Assembly: GCF_030373185.1 (NCBI RefSeq)
Contig: NZ_JAUCZH010000003.1
Location: 62,001-126,000, forward strand
Origin: Tabrizicola sp.
GTDB lineage: Bacteria; Pseudomonadota; Alphaproteobacteria; Rhodobacterales; Rhodobacteraceae
DNA length: 64,000 nt
Direction: 5' to 3'
The notes beneath the pieces were generated by a model. It was given only the letters and a program-made list of their open reading frames with translations. It was not told the DNA's origin and searched no databases. Positions 51,265-60,031 of the stretch are shown one piece after another; the stretch's first letter is position 1; every line of letters begins with the position of its first letter. A program made the position numbers and the translations under genes.

Positions 51265-52208
51265 CACATGGCTATGAAAGCGGGCGGCTTAACCTGCCAT
51301 TCGTCGGGATATCGACCTTCGGCAAGAACCATTACGAGCCCGACTGGTCAAAGATTGACGCCGATTTCGCCATCCTTGGCGCGCCCTTCGACTTTGGCAC
51401 CCAGTTTCGGGCCGGCGCGCGTTTTGGCCCCCGTGGCATCCGCGAGGCTTCGACACTGTTTTCCTTTGGCCATGCCGGGGCCTATGACCACGAAGACGAC
51501 GTGACCTATATGGAAGGTGTGCGCATCGTTGATATCGGTGACGCCGACATCGTCCACACCGATACCGAAACCAGCCACGCCAACATCGAGGTCGGGGTGC
51601 GCGCCATTCTGGCGGCGGGGGCGGTTCCTGTGGTGCTGGGTGGTGACCATTCGATCAACATCCCCTGCATCCGCGCCTTTGAGGGCCGACCTATCCACAT
51701 CGTCCAGATCGACGCGCATCTGGATTTCGTCGACGTGCGTCACGGGGTGCGCCATGGCCACGGCAACCCCATGCGGCGCGCAGCAGAACAGGAGCATGTG
51801 AAGGGCATCACCGCCCTTGGCATCCGCAACGTCAGTTCGACCGCCAAGGACGGCTACGATGCCGCCCGCGCCATGGGTGACGATATCCTGTCGGTACGGC
51901 AGGTCCGCAAGCTGGGGGTCGAGGCCGTTCTGGCGCGCATCCCCAAGGGTGTAGACTATTATCTGACGCTGGATATCGACGGCTTTGACCCCTCGATCGC
52001 CCCTGGCACCGGTACGCCGTCGCACGGCGGGTTTCTGTATTACGAGGTGCTGGAACTGATCGACGGGCTGACCAGGCAAGGCCGGATTGTCGGCATTGAT
52101 CTGGTCGAGGTCGCCCCTGACTATGACCATAGCGGCACCACGACCATTCTGGCGGCCCAGATCCTGCTGAACACCATCGGGCGCATTGCCCACCACGCAA
52201 AGGGCTGA
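51261..52208 (+). CDS. speB: Agmatinase / ureohydrolase
   Basis: A 315-residue binuclear manganese ureohydrolase. Metal ligands are seen in GGDHSINIP, DAHLDFVD and DIDGFDPSIAPGTGTPSHGG. Agmatinase makes putrescine and urea; related enzymes cleave guanidinobutyrate or other guanidino acids, so substrate is not certain. The start overlaps the crotonase-like gene (ATGA) and the MscS gene begins three bases after its stop. No other polyamine gene is adjacent. Confidence 0.85.
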   Translation: MTHGYESGRLNLPFVGISTFGKNHYEPDWSKIDADFAILGAPFDFGTQFRAGARFGPRGIREASTLFSFGHAGAYDHEDDVTYMEGVRIVDIGDADIVHTDTETSHANIEVGVRAILAAGAVPVVLGGDHSINIPCIRAFEGRPIHIVQIDAHLDFVDVRHGVRHGHGNPMRRAAEQEHVKGITALGIRNVSSTAKDGYDAARAMGDDILSVRQVRKLGVEAVLARIPKGVDYYLTLDIDGFDPSIAPGTGTPSHGGFLYYEVLELIDGLTRQGRIVGIDLVEVAPDYDHSGTTTILAAQILLNTIGRIAHHAKG

Positions 52209-52211
52209 CGC

Positions 52212-53522
52212 ATGGGGGGCCAGACCGGCTTGATTGACCGCCTGCGCGGCTGGCTGACGGATGCGGTGGATCTGGTTGCCGGCTGGCTCGCCTCGCCCGC
52301 CGCCCTGTCGCAGTTCGTGCTGCTGGCGGTGGCCTATCTGGCAGCACGGCAACTGGTGCGGCGGCTTTCACCGTCAATCGTGAGGCTGGTCTCTCCAGCC
52401 GAGGCGGCGCCGGGGATCATTGCCCGGCTGCGCCGGTTCCTGCTGATCTTCCTGCCACTCTTGCTGCCGCTTCTGGCCTATGCGCTGACTGCCGTGGGTG
52501 AGGCCGTCACAAGGTCAGTCTTCGGATCCGGTGAGGTGATTGCCTTCGGCAAGCGGCTCTTCCTGCTGTTGGCGGCGCGCGAACTGGTGGCACGCATCCT
52601 GCCGGACGGCTTTCTCAAGTTGCTTGGCCGCTATGTGCTGCTTCCTGTGGCGGCGCTTCATGCGCTTGGGCTTCTTGATGACGTCACTGCTCAGCTGGAC
52701 GCGGCAGAGGTCAATCTTGGCAATATCCGGTTCTCGGTCCTGTCGCTGATCCGGGGCCTCATTGCCGGTGCGCTGCTGTTCTGGCTGGGCGCCTGGTCAA
52801 ACCGGCAAAGCGCCGGCTACATCAAGTCGCAGCAAGACTTGCGCCCCGCGACCCGGGAGCTTGCGATAAAGGCGGCCGAAGTCGGGATATTCGGGGCAGC
52901 CTTCCTTTTGCTGATGTCGATCATGGGGATCGACCTGACGGCCGTTGCCGTCATAGGCGGTGCCTTGGGCGTGGGGATAGGTCTTGGCCTGCAACAGATC
53001 GCAGCCAACTTCGTTTCGGGAGTCATCCTTCTGCTGGAGGGACAGACAACGGTTGGCGACTATGTCGAACTGGATGGCGGTGAAAAAGGCACGATCGTCA
53101 AGATGACCGCCCGCGCCTGCGTGCTGGAAACCTTCGACGGCAAGTGGATTGTGGTCCCGAATGAACATTTCATCACCACTCGCGTGGTGAACTATTCCGA
53201 TCAGGGCAGCGCAAACCGCTATGAGGCGCTGTTTTCCGTCACCTATGAAACCGACATCAACCTTGTCCCGGACATTGTGGAGACCGCCGTTGCCGCCCTG
53301 CCCTTTGTCCTGAAAGACCCCGACAGCCCCGATTGCGAGTTGCGCGGCTTTGGTGAAAGCAGCGTCGATTTCGCGGTGGAATACTGGGTCTCCGGCATTG
53401 ACGACGGCAAGAACCGGTATGGCTCGCCGGTCTTGTTCGCGATCTGGAACGCCCTGAAGACCGCAGGGATCGAAATGCCCTATCCGCGCCGGGTGGTGGA
53501 AATCCGGGGCAAGACCGCGTGA
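52212..53522 (+). CDS. MscS-family mechanosensitive channel
   Basis: A 436-residue membrane protein with about six N-terminal hydrophobic segments and the MscS core: the Gly/Ala-rich pore helix (VAVIGGALGVGIGLGLQQIAANFVSG, in two parts), the beta domain with VGDYVELDGGEKGTIVKM, and the VVPNEHFITTRVVNYS segment. It releases solutes under hypo-osmotic stress. The stop overlaps the GTG start of the flavoprotein gene (GTGA). It is the third gene of a four-gene plus-strand run. Confidence 0.9.
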   Translation: MGGQTGLIDRLRGWLTDAVDLVAGWLASPAALSQFVLLAVAYLAARQLVRRLSPSIVRLVSPAEAAPGIIARLRRFLLIFLPLLLPLLAYALTAVGEAVTRSVFGSGEVIAFGKRLFLLLAARELVARILPDGFLKLLGRYVLLPVAALHALGLLDDVTAQLDAAEVNLGNIRFSVLSLIRGLIAGALLFWLGAWSNRQSAGYIKSQQDLRPATRELAIKAAEVGIFGAAFLLLMSIMGIDLTAVAVIGGALGVGIGLGLQQIAANFVSGVILLLEGQTTVGDYVELDGGEKGTIVKMTARACVLETFDGKWIVVPNEHFITTRVVNYSDQGSANRYEALFSVTYETDINLVPDIVETAVAALPFVLKDPDSPDCELRGFGESSVDFAVEYWVSGIDDGKNRYGSPVLFAIWNALKTAGIEMPYPRRVVEIRGKTA

Positions 53523-54670
53523 CGGCGGCCCTGGTCATCGGCGCAGGCCCTGCCGGGCTGATGGCGGCAGAGCAACTGGCACGGGCGGGCATCCCCGTGG
53601 TGGTCTGCGAGGCAATGCCCTCAATCGGGCGCAAGTTCCTGATGGCGGGGAAATCCGGGCTGAACGTCACCAAGGATGAACCGCTTGCAGCCTTCGTCGC
53701 GCGCTATGGCGCGCCGGGGCTGCGGCCAATGCTGGAAGCCTTCGGCCCGCAACAGGTGCAGGACTGGTGCCGCGACTTGGGGCAGGAGGTGTTCACTGGA
53801 TCATCCGGCAGGGTGTTTCCGGTGGCGATGAAAGCCTCACCGCTGCTGCGGGCATGGGCGGGGCGGCTGGCGGCCGCCGGGGTGGAATTTCGCACCCGCT
53901 GGCGCTGGACAGGGTTTGACGGCGACGGTTTCCGTTTTGACACCCCCGAAGGTGTGCAGGTGTTGAGGCCAAAGATCACGGTGCTGGCGCTGGGTGGGGC
54001 AAGCTGGCGACGGCTGGGGTCGGATGCGGCCTGGGTGGCGTGGCTGCGGGAAAAGGGCGTCGGCATCGCCCCATGGAAGCCGGCAAACATGGGTTTTTTG
54101 GTGGAGTGGTCGCCCAAGATGGCGCCCTTCTTCGGCCAGCCAGTCAAGGGCGTGGCCCTGATCGCTGGAGACCGGCGCGAACGGGGCGAATTCGTCATCT
54201 CCTCCCGTGGGGTGGAAGGTGGCGGCATCTACGCTGTCAGCCGCGCGTTGCGCGAAGGTGCCGCGCTGGTGCTGGACCTGCTTCCCGACCTGTCAGCCGA
54301 TGAAATCGCCCGGCGGCTGGCCCGGATCAAGCCCGGCGAAACCGCCGCGAACCGGCTGCGGAAACTGGGGCTGGGCAAGGTCCAGATCGCGCTGGTGATG
54401 GAATTTGCGCGCCATGCCCCGATTGACCACCTGAAGCGCCTGCCGGTCCCGCTGATCGGCCCGCGCCCGCTTGACGAGGCAATCTCGGTAGCGGGCGGGG
54501 TCGAATGGGCATCCGTGACCGAGGATCTGGAACTTCGCACCCTGCCAGGCGTGTTCGTCTGCGGCGAGATGCTGGACTGGGAAGCCCCGACCGGCGGCTA
54601 TCTCTTGACCGCCTGCTGGGCCACGGGCCGATGGGCGGGGCAGGCTGCCGCGCGGAAGATTCGTCTCTAA
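53519..54670 (+). CDS. FAD-dependent oxidoreductase (HI0933/BaiN type)
   Basis: A 383-residue flavoprotein. The dinucleotide motif VIGAGPAGLMAAEQLA, the GRKFLMAGKSGLNVTKDE segment and a C-terminal GEMLDWEAPTGGYLLTACWATG are typical of the HI0933-like family (TIGR03862 branch). Function is unknown for most members; gut homologues include BaiN. The start is GTG at 53519, overlapping the MscS stop. The 3' end overlaps the convergent DUF4304-like gene by four bases. Confidence 0.87.
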   Translation: MTAALVIGAGPAGLMAAEQLARAGIPVVVCEAMPSIGRKFLMAGKSGLNVTKDEPLAAFVARYGAPGLRPMLEAFGPQQVQDWCRDLGQEVFTGSSGRVFPVAMKASPLLRAWAGRLAAAGVEFRTRWRWTGFDGDGFRFDTPEGVQVLRPKITVLALGGASWRRLGSDAAWVAWLREKGVGIAPWKPANMGFLVEWSPKMAPFFGQPVKGVALIAGDRRERGEFVISSRGVEGGGIYAVSRALREGAALVLDLLPDLSADEIARRLARIKPGETAANRLRKLGLGKVQIALVMEFARHAPIDHLKRLPVPLIGPRPLDEAISVAGGVEWASVTEDLELRTLPGVFVCGEMLDWEAPTGGYLLTACWATGRWAGQAAARKIRL

Positions 54671-55119
54671 TCCTGCGGAAAATGCAGGTTTTCCAGCCAA
54701 GGCAACGCCTCGGCCACCAGAATATCGATGGTCCGTGCCAGATGCGCGGGCCTTTCCAGCACGTCCACAAAGGCAAGCCGCCCGGGGTCTTCCCCGCCAC
54801 CGCCACCAAAGCGGACAAGGGTCATGTCTTCACCGTCTTGCCAGTCCGGGTGATCCGGCAGACCGCCCTCAGGCGTCATAAAGCGCAAGATGATCTGCAC
54901 ATCCCAGCCATATCGGCTGCGTTGCAGATGGACGGCAGATTTTCCCTGCGGCGAAACCCTGGTCCATGTGCTGCCCTTCAGCGCGTAGCCAAACGGTTGC
55001 AGGGCGGTATCCACGGCAGTGACAATTGCCAGATAAGCCGCCTCACGCTGGGCGGGAAACGCCGGGTCATTGGCCGCGGAATGCTTGCGTGCGGCGAGGT
55101 CTTCGTCTTCCTCTGACAC
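54667..55119 (-). CDS. DUF4304-like protein of unknown function
   Basis: A 150-residue soluble protein. The layout (GYALKGSTWTRVSPQGKSAVHLQRSRYGWDVQIIL, given here only as a pattern of Gly-Tyr-x-Leu-Lys, Trp-Thr-Arg, Gln-Arg-Ser-Arg-Tyr) resembles DUF4304 domains; I cannot confirm this without a search. It sits 12 bases after pheS on the same strand where pheT might have been expected. No catalytic motif is visible. Confidence 0.55.
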   Translation of the reverse strand: MSEEDEDLAARKHSAANDPAFPAQREAAYLAIVTAVDTALQPFGYALKGSTWTRVSPQGKSAVHLQRSRYGWDVQIILRFMTPEGGLPDHPDWQDGEDMTLVRFGGGGGEDPGRLAFVDVLERPAHLARTIDILVAEALPWLENLHFPQD

Positions 55120-55131
55120 CGCCGGCCCCGC

Positions 55132-56214
55132 TTACATCGACAGCCCGCCAGCGAGGTCCGGCACATCCAGCGCCGAAAAGCCGTAGTGCCGCAGCCAGCG
55201 CAGATCGGATTCAAAGAAGGCGCGCAGATCGGGGATGCCATATTTCAGCATGGCGATCCGGTCGATCCCCATGCCGAAGGCAAAGCCCTGCCACTGGTCA
55301 GGGTCTACCCCCGCCGCCTTCAGCACCTTCGGATGCACCATGCCAGAGCCAAGGATTTCCATCCACTTGTCGCCTTCGCCAATCCGAAGTTGACCGCCGA
55401 CGTTGGAATAGCGGATATCGACCTCGGCCGAGGGCTCGGTGAAGGGGAAATGGCTGGCGCGGAACCGAAGTTCCACCTTGTCCACCTCGAAATAGGCGCG
55501 GCAGAACTCTTCCAGGGTCCATTTCAGATTGGCCATGCTGATATCGCGGTCAATCGCCAGACCTTCGACCTGATGGAACATCGGGGTGTGGGTCTGGTCC
55601 ATGTCCATGCGGTAGACGCGGCCGGGGGCGATCACGCGGATTGGCGCGCCCTGCTGCGTCATCGCGCGGATCTGCACCGGGCTGGTATGGGTGCGCAGCA
55701 CATGCGGCGGGCGGTTGTCACCCTCGGCCCGATGCATGAAGAACGTATCATGTTCCTGCCGCGCGGGGTGTTCGGGCGGAATGTTCAGCGCGTCGAAATT
55801 ATACCAGTCACTTTCGACCTGCGGGCCTTCGGCGACTGCAAAACCCATGTCGGCGAAAATGGCGGTCAGTTCTTCCATCACCTGACTGACGGGGTGGATC
55901 GTCCCCGTCCGGCGCGGGCGTCCCGGCAGGGTCACGTCCAGCCATTCCGACTTAAGCCGCTCATCCAGCGCCGCGTCGCCCAGCGCAACCTTTCGGGCGC
56001 GCAGCGCGGCGTCAATTTCATCCTTCAATGCGTTCAGGTTGGCCCCGGCAGCCTTGCGCACCTCTGGGTCCATCTTGCCAAGCGTCGCCATCAGGGCGCT
56101 GATTTCGCCCTTCTTGCCCAGAGCTGCCAGACGGACCTCTTCCAGCCCGGCCTCATCGGCAGCGCCAGCCACGGCAGAAAGATATTTGCCCTTGAGCGTG
56201 TCGATCCCGTCCAT
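55132..56214 (-). CDS. pheS: Phenylalanine-tRNA ligase alpha subunit
   Basis: A 360-residue class II synthetase subunit. The N-terminal coiled-coil is followed by the catalytic domain: motif 1 region [12 protein letters not shown], motif 2 with [25 protein letters not shown] and motif 3 with [22 protein letters not shown]. It charges tRNA-Phe as an alpha2-beta2 complex with PheT. pheT is not adjacent: a small unknown gene follows and then a convergent flavoprotein gene. Confidence 0.95.
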   Translation of the reverse strand: MDGIDTLKGKYLSAVAGAADEAGLEEVRLAALGKKGEISALMATLGKMDPEVRKAAGANLNALKDEIDAALRARKVALGDAALDERLKSEWLDVTLPGRPRRTGTIHPVSQVMEELTAIFADMGFAVAEGPQVESDWYNFDALNIPPEHPARQEHDTFFMHRAEGDNRPPHVLRTHTSPVQIRAMTQQGAPIRVIAPGRVYRMDMDQTHTPMFHQVEGLAIDRDISMANLKWTLEEFCRAYFEVDKVELRFRASHFPFTEPSAEVDIRYSNVGGQLRIGEGDKWMEILGSGMVHPKVLKAAGVDPDQWQGFAFGMGIDRIAMLKYGIPDLRAFFESDLRWLRHYGFSALDVPDLAGGLSM

Positions 56215-56328
56215 TGTCGTCTCCTGAAAGCCGGGTTCGTGCTAACGGGGAAGGCCCTGCGATGCAAGGCCGGGGCTGTGCTGCAGCGGCAGTTGCGGGT
56301 AATGCTTGGGCAACCAACGGAGGGCGGG

Positions 56329-56829
56329 ATGATCACGCGAGGCTTCACCAAGGGTGACGCGGTATCAGAGGCGGTCTATTCGGATTGCGAAAGGTATCGC
56401 TACCTGTTGACCCGGGTCTGGGGTGATGGGCCGCGGGCGTTGTTCATCATGCTTAACCCATCTACCGCTACTGAGGTGCAGAACGACCCCACCGTCGAAC
56501 GCTGCGAACGGCGGGCGCGGGCCTTGGGTTTTGGTGGCTTTCGGGTGACAAATATCTTTGCCTTTCGGGCCACCGACCCAAAGGTGATGCGGGCCGAGGC
56601 AGACCCTGTCGGTCCATGGAACGACGCGGCAATCCTGCAAAGCCTTGACTGGGCGGGACCGGTGATTTGTGCCTGGGGCAACCACGGCCTGCACATGGGC
56701 CGGGGTACAGCGGTTGAGGGCATGCTGCGAAAATCAGGCGCGCGGATGCTGCATCTGGGGATCACCGGACAAGGCCAGCCGCGCCATCCGCTGTATGTCG
56801 GATATCAGCAGCAGCCAGAGGTCTGGTAG
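56329..56829 (+). CDS. DUF1643 protein
   Basis: A 166-residue protein. The motif FIMLNPSTATEVQNDPTVERC and the later VTNIFAFRATDPKVM and CAWGNHG are characteristic of DUF1643, a family of unknown function seen in plasmids, phages and chromosomes. ATG 56329 has GGAGGGCGGG upstream; longer frames are not supported. It converges on the RTX-repeat gene with a gap of only six bases. Confidence 0.85.
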   Translation: MITRGFTKGDAVSEAVYSDCERYRYLLTRVWGDGPRALFIMLNPSTATEVQNDPTVERCERRARALGFGGFRVTNIFAFRATDPKVMRAEADPVGPWNDAAILQSLDWAGPVICAWGNHGLHMGRGTAVEGMLRKSGARMLHLGITGQGQPRHPLYVGYQQQPEVW

Positions 56830-56835
56830 CCCGCG

Positions 56836-57852
56836 TCAGGCGGCCGTCAGGGTGACGTCAGCCACCGCGACAGCATCGCCGCGAACCGTGGCCACCGGCG
56901 AACCATCCAGCAACAGCGTCGCTTCGTTGCCTTCATCGTTCACCTGCACAGAAAGAACCGGATCAGGATGGGCCACGGGATCGTAGACAATAATCAGCCG
57001 GTCAGAGTTCGCGTCGTAGTCCGAAATATGGGCAACGCCGCCCTCGATCAGCCAGTCATGCAAGATGAAATCGTCATTTCCGGCATCACCAAAGGCGTGG
57101 TCACCCGACCCCAGAACCAAAGTATCATTTCCGGTACCGCCATTCAGAAAGTCGGTGTCGAAATCATCCACGTCACCCGCCAGCCCGGAAAGCCAGTCAT
57201 CCCCGGCACCACCGTCAAGAATGTCAGAACCGGCGCCCCCGAAAAGCGAGTCATTGCCCTCCCCGCCGGCAAGCCAGTCATCCCCTGCGCCGCCATGCAT
57301 TTCGTCATTGCCCTGACCGCCCAGCAGCGTATCCGCGCCCTCACCGCCAGAAAGCAGATCATTGCCCGAATGTCCGGCAAGCAGGTCATCGCCGGCGGCA
57401 CCGTCAAGCAGATCATCGCCATCCTGCCCTTGCAGCGTGTCATTGCCTGCGCCGCCAAGGACAGTGTCGTCACCCGCGCCAGCCCAGACCGAGTCATCGC
57501 CAGCGCCAGCGTCGATCAAATCATCGCCATTGCGACCGTCGATCAGGTCATTTCCGCCCCCACCATCGATCAGGTCAGCACCATCGCCGCCTGAAATGAT
57601 GTCGTCCGCAGCGCCGCCCGTCAGGGTTTGTGCCAGCGGATCGGGCTTGGCCAGATCATCGGAAAGCGCGTTCCCCTCGGCCGGGTCATGCAGATCGGGG
57701 AGGTCGTCCAGCATGGACCTGCCGTCCGGATCAACATCATCTTCGGGATCGGATGGTTCGTCATTGACGTTGTCGCCATCTCTGACGGACATGAGGGAAT
57801 CCGCCGCGGCCCCGGCGATGAAGACCCCAAGCAGACCAAGTATCGTTATCAC
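56836..57852 (-). CDS. Small RTX-repeat calcium-binding protein with N-terminal membrane anchor
   Basis: A 338-residue acidic protein. After one hydrophobic helix (residues 3-20) and an Asp/Glu/Pro-rich linker come about 15-17 nonapeptide repeats of the GGxGxDxLx type (roughly residues 79-240) that bind calcium in beta rolls. The C-terminal 90 residues form a beta domain (VAHISDYDANSDRLIIVYDP) without a second repeat block. RTX proteins are usually type I secreted by a C-terminal signal, but the N-terminal helix suggests membrane attachment instead. No type I secretion genes are near. Confidence 0.88.
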   Translation of the reverse strand: MITILGLLGVFIAGAAADSLMSVRDGDNVNDEPSDPEDDVDPDGRSMLDDLPDLHDPAEGNALSDDLAKPDPLAQTLTGGAADDIISGGDGADLIDGGGGNDLIDGRNGDDLIDAGAGDDSVWAGAGDDTVLGGAGNDTLQGQDGDDLLDGAAGDDLLAGHSGNDLLSGGEGADTLLGGQGNDEMHGGAGDDWLAGGEGNDSLFGGAGSDILDGGAGDDWLSGLAGDVDDFDTDFLNGGTGNDTLVLGSGDHAFGDAGNDDFILHDWLIEGGVAHISDYDANSDRLIIVYDPVAHPDPVLSVQVNDEGNEATLLLDGSPVATVRGDAVAVADVTLTAA

Positions 57853-58175
57853 CCTGTCACCCCTTGACTTGCCGCAGCCCGAAATCGTTAACCAATATTT
57901 CCGTTAACTTATTGCCAATAAACGGAAATTGTCTCTCGTCGTTACCATGTTTCGGATGATTTCGGAAGCGTCGCCCTCCAGAACGCGACTGGAATCTGCA
58001 CACAGGGTTAACAGTCTGTGACCAGAACTCTGGCCAGGCCGCGCAGGGGTTCCAACCCCTTCCCTTTTCGGACGAATCTGCCTATACGGCCGCATCCGCA
58101 CCAATGCGGAGCCTCCAAGGGCCTTGCTGGACGACATCCCGGCCTGTGCCATCACCTTTTGCCAAGGAGACCCCG
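57853..58175. other. 323-base intergenic region upstream of rpsO and the RTX gene
   Basis: No gene is visible. It contains two CGTTAAC heptamers 16 bases apart (57886 and 57902), a GTTAAC further on (58007 area) and the inverted repeat described separately. The rpsO ribosome-binding site AAGGAG is at its end. I could not call a confident -35/-10 pair for either gene. Confidence 0.6.
58045..58060. repeat. Inverted repeat upstream of rpsO
   Basis: AGGGGTT-CC-AACCCCT, a seven-base-pair dyad with a two-base centre, lies about 115 bases before rpsO. The loop is too small for a good hairpin, so a protein-binding site is more likely than an RNA structure. No other copy is evident. Confidence 0.5.
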
Positions 58176-58445
58176 ATGTCGATCACGGTTGAAGAAAAAG
58201 CGCGCCTTATCAAGGAATACGCGACCAAAGAGAACGACACCGGTTCGCCGGAAGTTCAGGTTGCGATCCTGTCGTCGCGCATCGCCACGCTGACCGAGCA
58301 CTTCAAGGGCCACAAGAAAGACAACCACTCGCGTCGTGGTCTGTTGATGATGGTTGCCCAGCGCCGGAAGCTTCTGGACTACCTGAAAAAGACGAACGAA
58401 GCGCGGTATACCTCGCTGATCGCGCGTCTGGGCCTGCGCCGCTAA
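58176..58445 (+). CDS. rpsO: 30S ribosomal protein S15
   Basis: An 89-residue ribosomal protein, the normal length, with the conserved [41 protein letters not shown] and C-terminal LIARLGLRR. It binds 16S rRNA in the platform of the small subunit. ATG 58176 follows AAGGAG at good spacing. pnp, often downstream of rpsO, is not here; a strong terminator follows instead. Confidence 0.98.
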   Translation: MSITVEEKARLIKEYATKENDTGSPEVQVAILSSRIATLTEHFKGHKKDNHSRRGLLMMVAQRRKLLDYLKKTNEARYTSLIARLGLRR

Positions 58446-58470
58446 GCGATGGCCACCTGAATACGGGAAG

Positions 58471-58499
58471 CGCCCGCGCCGCAAGGCGCGGGCGTTTTT
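58471..58499 (+). terminator. Rho-independent terminator of rpsO
   Basis: A perfect ten-base-pair GC stem (CGCCCGCGCC / GGCGCGGGCG) with a GCAA tetraloop is followed by TTTTT, 25 bases after the rpsO stop. This is the clearest intrinsic terminator in the window. Confidence 0.92.
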
Positions 58500-58502
58500 C
58501 GT

Positions 58503-59411
58503 TCAGACCTGCCAACCGTGGCGGCGAAAGCGCGCCACGATCTGCGCCTCGCAATCCGGTGCGCCGCCATTGATCGCCTGGCGCCGAAAGAACCAGCACA
58601 GATACCGCGCGAAATCCGGCGGTGGCGCGTCAAGCGCGGCGAAGGCCGCATCCAGACCGCCCTTCGGGACAGACCCCGCAATGTGGTGAAAATCGCTTTG
58701 TGCAAACAGCACCGCCGGTTTGTCGGCAAAGAAGCCATGCAGCGCCACAGACGAATTCTGCGTCACCACGGCATCGCAGCCCAGAAGCAGCGCCGGCGTT
58801 TGGGCGCCGACCAGCGTGAACCGGGGAAAACGACGCTCCAAATCCTCCAGCGCGGCAAGCTCGGCGGGGGTGTAGACCTCTTTCGGATGGAGGGTCGCGA
58901 CCACGCGCCGGGTCGCGATCCTTTCCAGAACAGTCTCTAACATGGCCAAAGGGCTGGCTTCCTGAAAGGATCGATGTTCCGAAATCCGCCCCTGCAACGG
59001 CACAAGGACATAGCCATCCTGCCGCGACGCGCCGTCTCCCAGAAGTTTCGGCCGCCAGCGCCTGACAAAGCCGTCCGCCTCGTCCTTCGGTATCGTGTCG
59101 GCATCAAACCGCTCCTGCGCCACATCGAACAGCCAGCGTTCCGAAACCGCCTCTATCCGCCAGAACGGCAGAATATAGGCGCGGCGCAGGCACAGGATGC
59201 GCGGGCCATTCGGGGCCTGCATGTGAAAAAGCCCATACCCGCCGCGCCCCGGAGCCTTCAATCGCTCGGCCGGGGTGTCGGGGTGGAACTTGAGCCGCCA
59301 GTCAGGCAGAGCCGCCTGCATCCTGCGAAACAGGTTGACCTCACCCGCTTCGGCCGCCTGACGCCATGGCGAATGAAGGTAGATGTGCAGAACCCGTTTT
59401 CTTTCGTCCAT
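58503..59411 (-). CDS. Capsular-polysaccharide-biosynthesis-like protein (GT-B-like), function unknown
   Basis: A 302-residue cytosolic protein that I do not recognise firmly. The segment VVTQNSSVALHGFFADKPAVLF resembles the nucleotide-sugar or donor-binding half of KpsC/KpsS-type capsule glycosyltransferases, where an Asn-Ser-Ser is followed by a buried strand and a conserved Gly or Asp. GRISEHRSFQ and LHPKEVY suggest the partner half. ATG at 59411 is used; upstream ATGs at 59447 and 59462 exist within the heat-shock-promoter region of hslV on the other strand. It is a single gene, convergent with rpsO and divergent from hslV. Confidence 0.6.
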   Translation of the reverse strand: MDERKRVLHIYLHSPWRQAAEAGEVNLFRRMQAALPDWRLKFHPDTPAERLKAPGRGGYGLFHMQAPNGPRILCLRRAYILPFWRIEAVSERWLFDVAQERFDADTIPKDEADGFVRRWRPKLLGDGASRQDGYVLVPLQGRISEHRSFQEASPLAMLETVLERIATRRVVATLHPKEVYTPAELAALEDLERRFPRFTLVGAQTPALLLGCDAVVTQNSSVALHGFFADKPAVLFAQSDFHHIAGSVPKGGLDAAFAALDAPPPDFARYLCWFFRRQAINGGAPDCEAQIVARFRRHGWQV

Positions 59412-59420
59412 TTCCCTGAC

Positions 59421-59451
59421 CTTGTGATGCGCTTTCCACCCGGCCATATAG
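59421..59451 (+). promoter_or_regulatory. RpoH-like heat-shock promoter of hslVU
   Basis: CTTG (59421) and CCATATAG (59444-59451) separated by 19 bases fit RpoH-type -35 and -10 boxes. A start near 59457 would leave about 17 bases before the hslV ATG. The hslO promoter has the same design with an 18-base gap. hslVU is a known RpoH target in proteobacteria. Confidence 0.5.
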
Positions 59452-59473
59452 AAGCATGACAACGGAGGTCGCC

Positions 59474-60031
59474 ATGGCGGATGACAAATTCCCCGGCTGG
59501 CACGGCACGACGATCCTTGCCGTCCGGCGCGGAGGCGAGGTGGTAGTGGCGGGCGACGGGCAGGTTTCGCTTGGCCAGACCGTGATCAAAGGCACCGCGC
59601 GCAAGGTGCGCAGGCTTACGCCCGGCGGGCATGACGTGGTGGCGGGCTTTGCCGGATCAACCGCCGATGCCTTCACCCTGCTGGAACGGCTGGAGAAAAA
59701 GCTGGAGGCCGCGCCAGGCCAACTGGCCCGCGCCTGCGTCGATCTGGCGAAGGACTGGCGCATGGACAAGTATCTGCGCAATCTTGAGGCCATGCTGATC
59801 GTGACCGACGGGCGCGATCTTTACGTCATCACTGGCGCTGGCGACGTGCTGGAGCCGGAACATGACATCGCCGCCATCGGGTCAGGCGGCAACTTCGCCC
59901 TGGCTGCCGCACGCGGTCTGATGGCCACGGATCTGCCCGCCGAGGATATCGCGCGCCGCGCCATGGCGATTGCAGCTGACATTTGCGTCTATACCAATGG
60001 CAATCTGACCGTGGAGACGATCCGGAAATGA
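59474..60031 (+). CDS. hslV: ATP-dependent protease subunit HslV
   Basis: A 185-residue proteasome-like peptidase. Catalytic Thr12 follows Gly11 in the WHGTTILAV propeptide junction, and the [21 protein letters not shown] and [12 protein letters not shown] motifs are conserved. It forms a double hexamer that degrades proteins unfolded by HslU. ATG 59474 has CGGAGG immediately upstream; a second ATG at 59456 would place the propeptide too long. It overlaps the next gene by ATGA. Confidence 0.96.
   Translation: MADDKFPGWHGTTILAVRRGGEVVVAGDGQVSLGQTVIKGTARKVRRLTPGGHDVVAGFAGSTADAFTLLERLEKKLEAAPGQLARACVDLAKDWRMDKYLRNLEAMLIVTDGRDLYVITGAGDVLEPEHDIAAIGSGGNFALAAARGLMATDLPAEDIARRAMAIAADICVYTNGNLTVETIRK

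Noticed and set aside
55186-56280. Plus-strand frame running through pheS before the DUF1643 gene
   Set aside because: It is antisense to PheS. The DUF1643 domain begins only at 56329, which has its own ribosome-binding site.
57886-57908. Paired CGTTAAC heptamers considered as CtrA sites upstream of the RTX gene
   Set aside because: Neither has a second TTAA-like half seven bases away on either strand.
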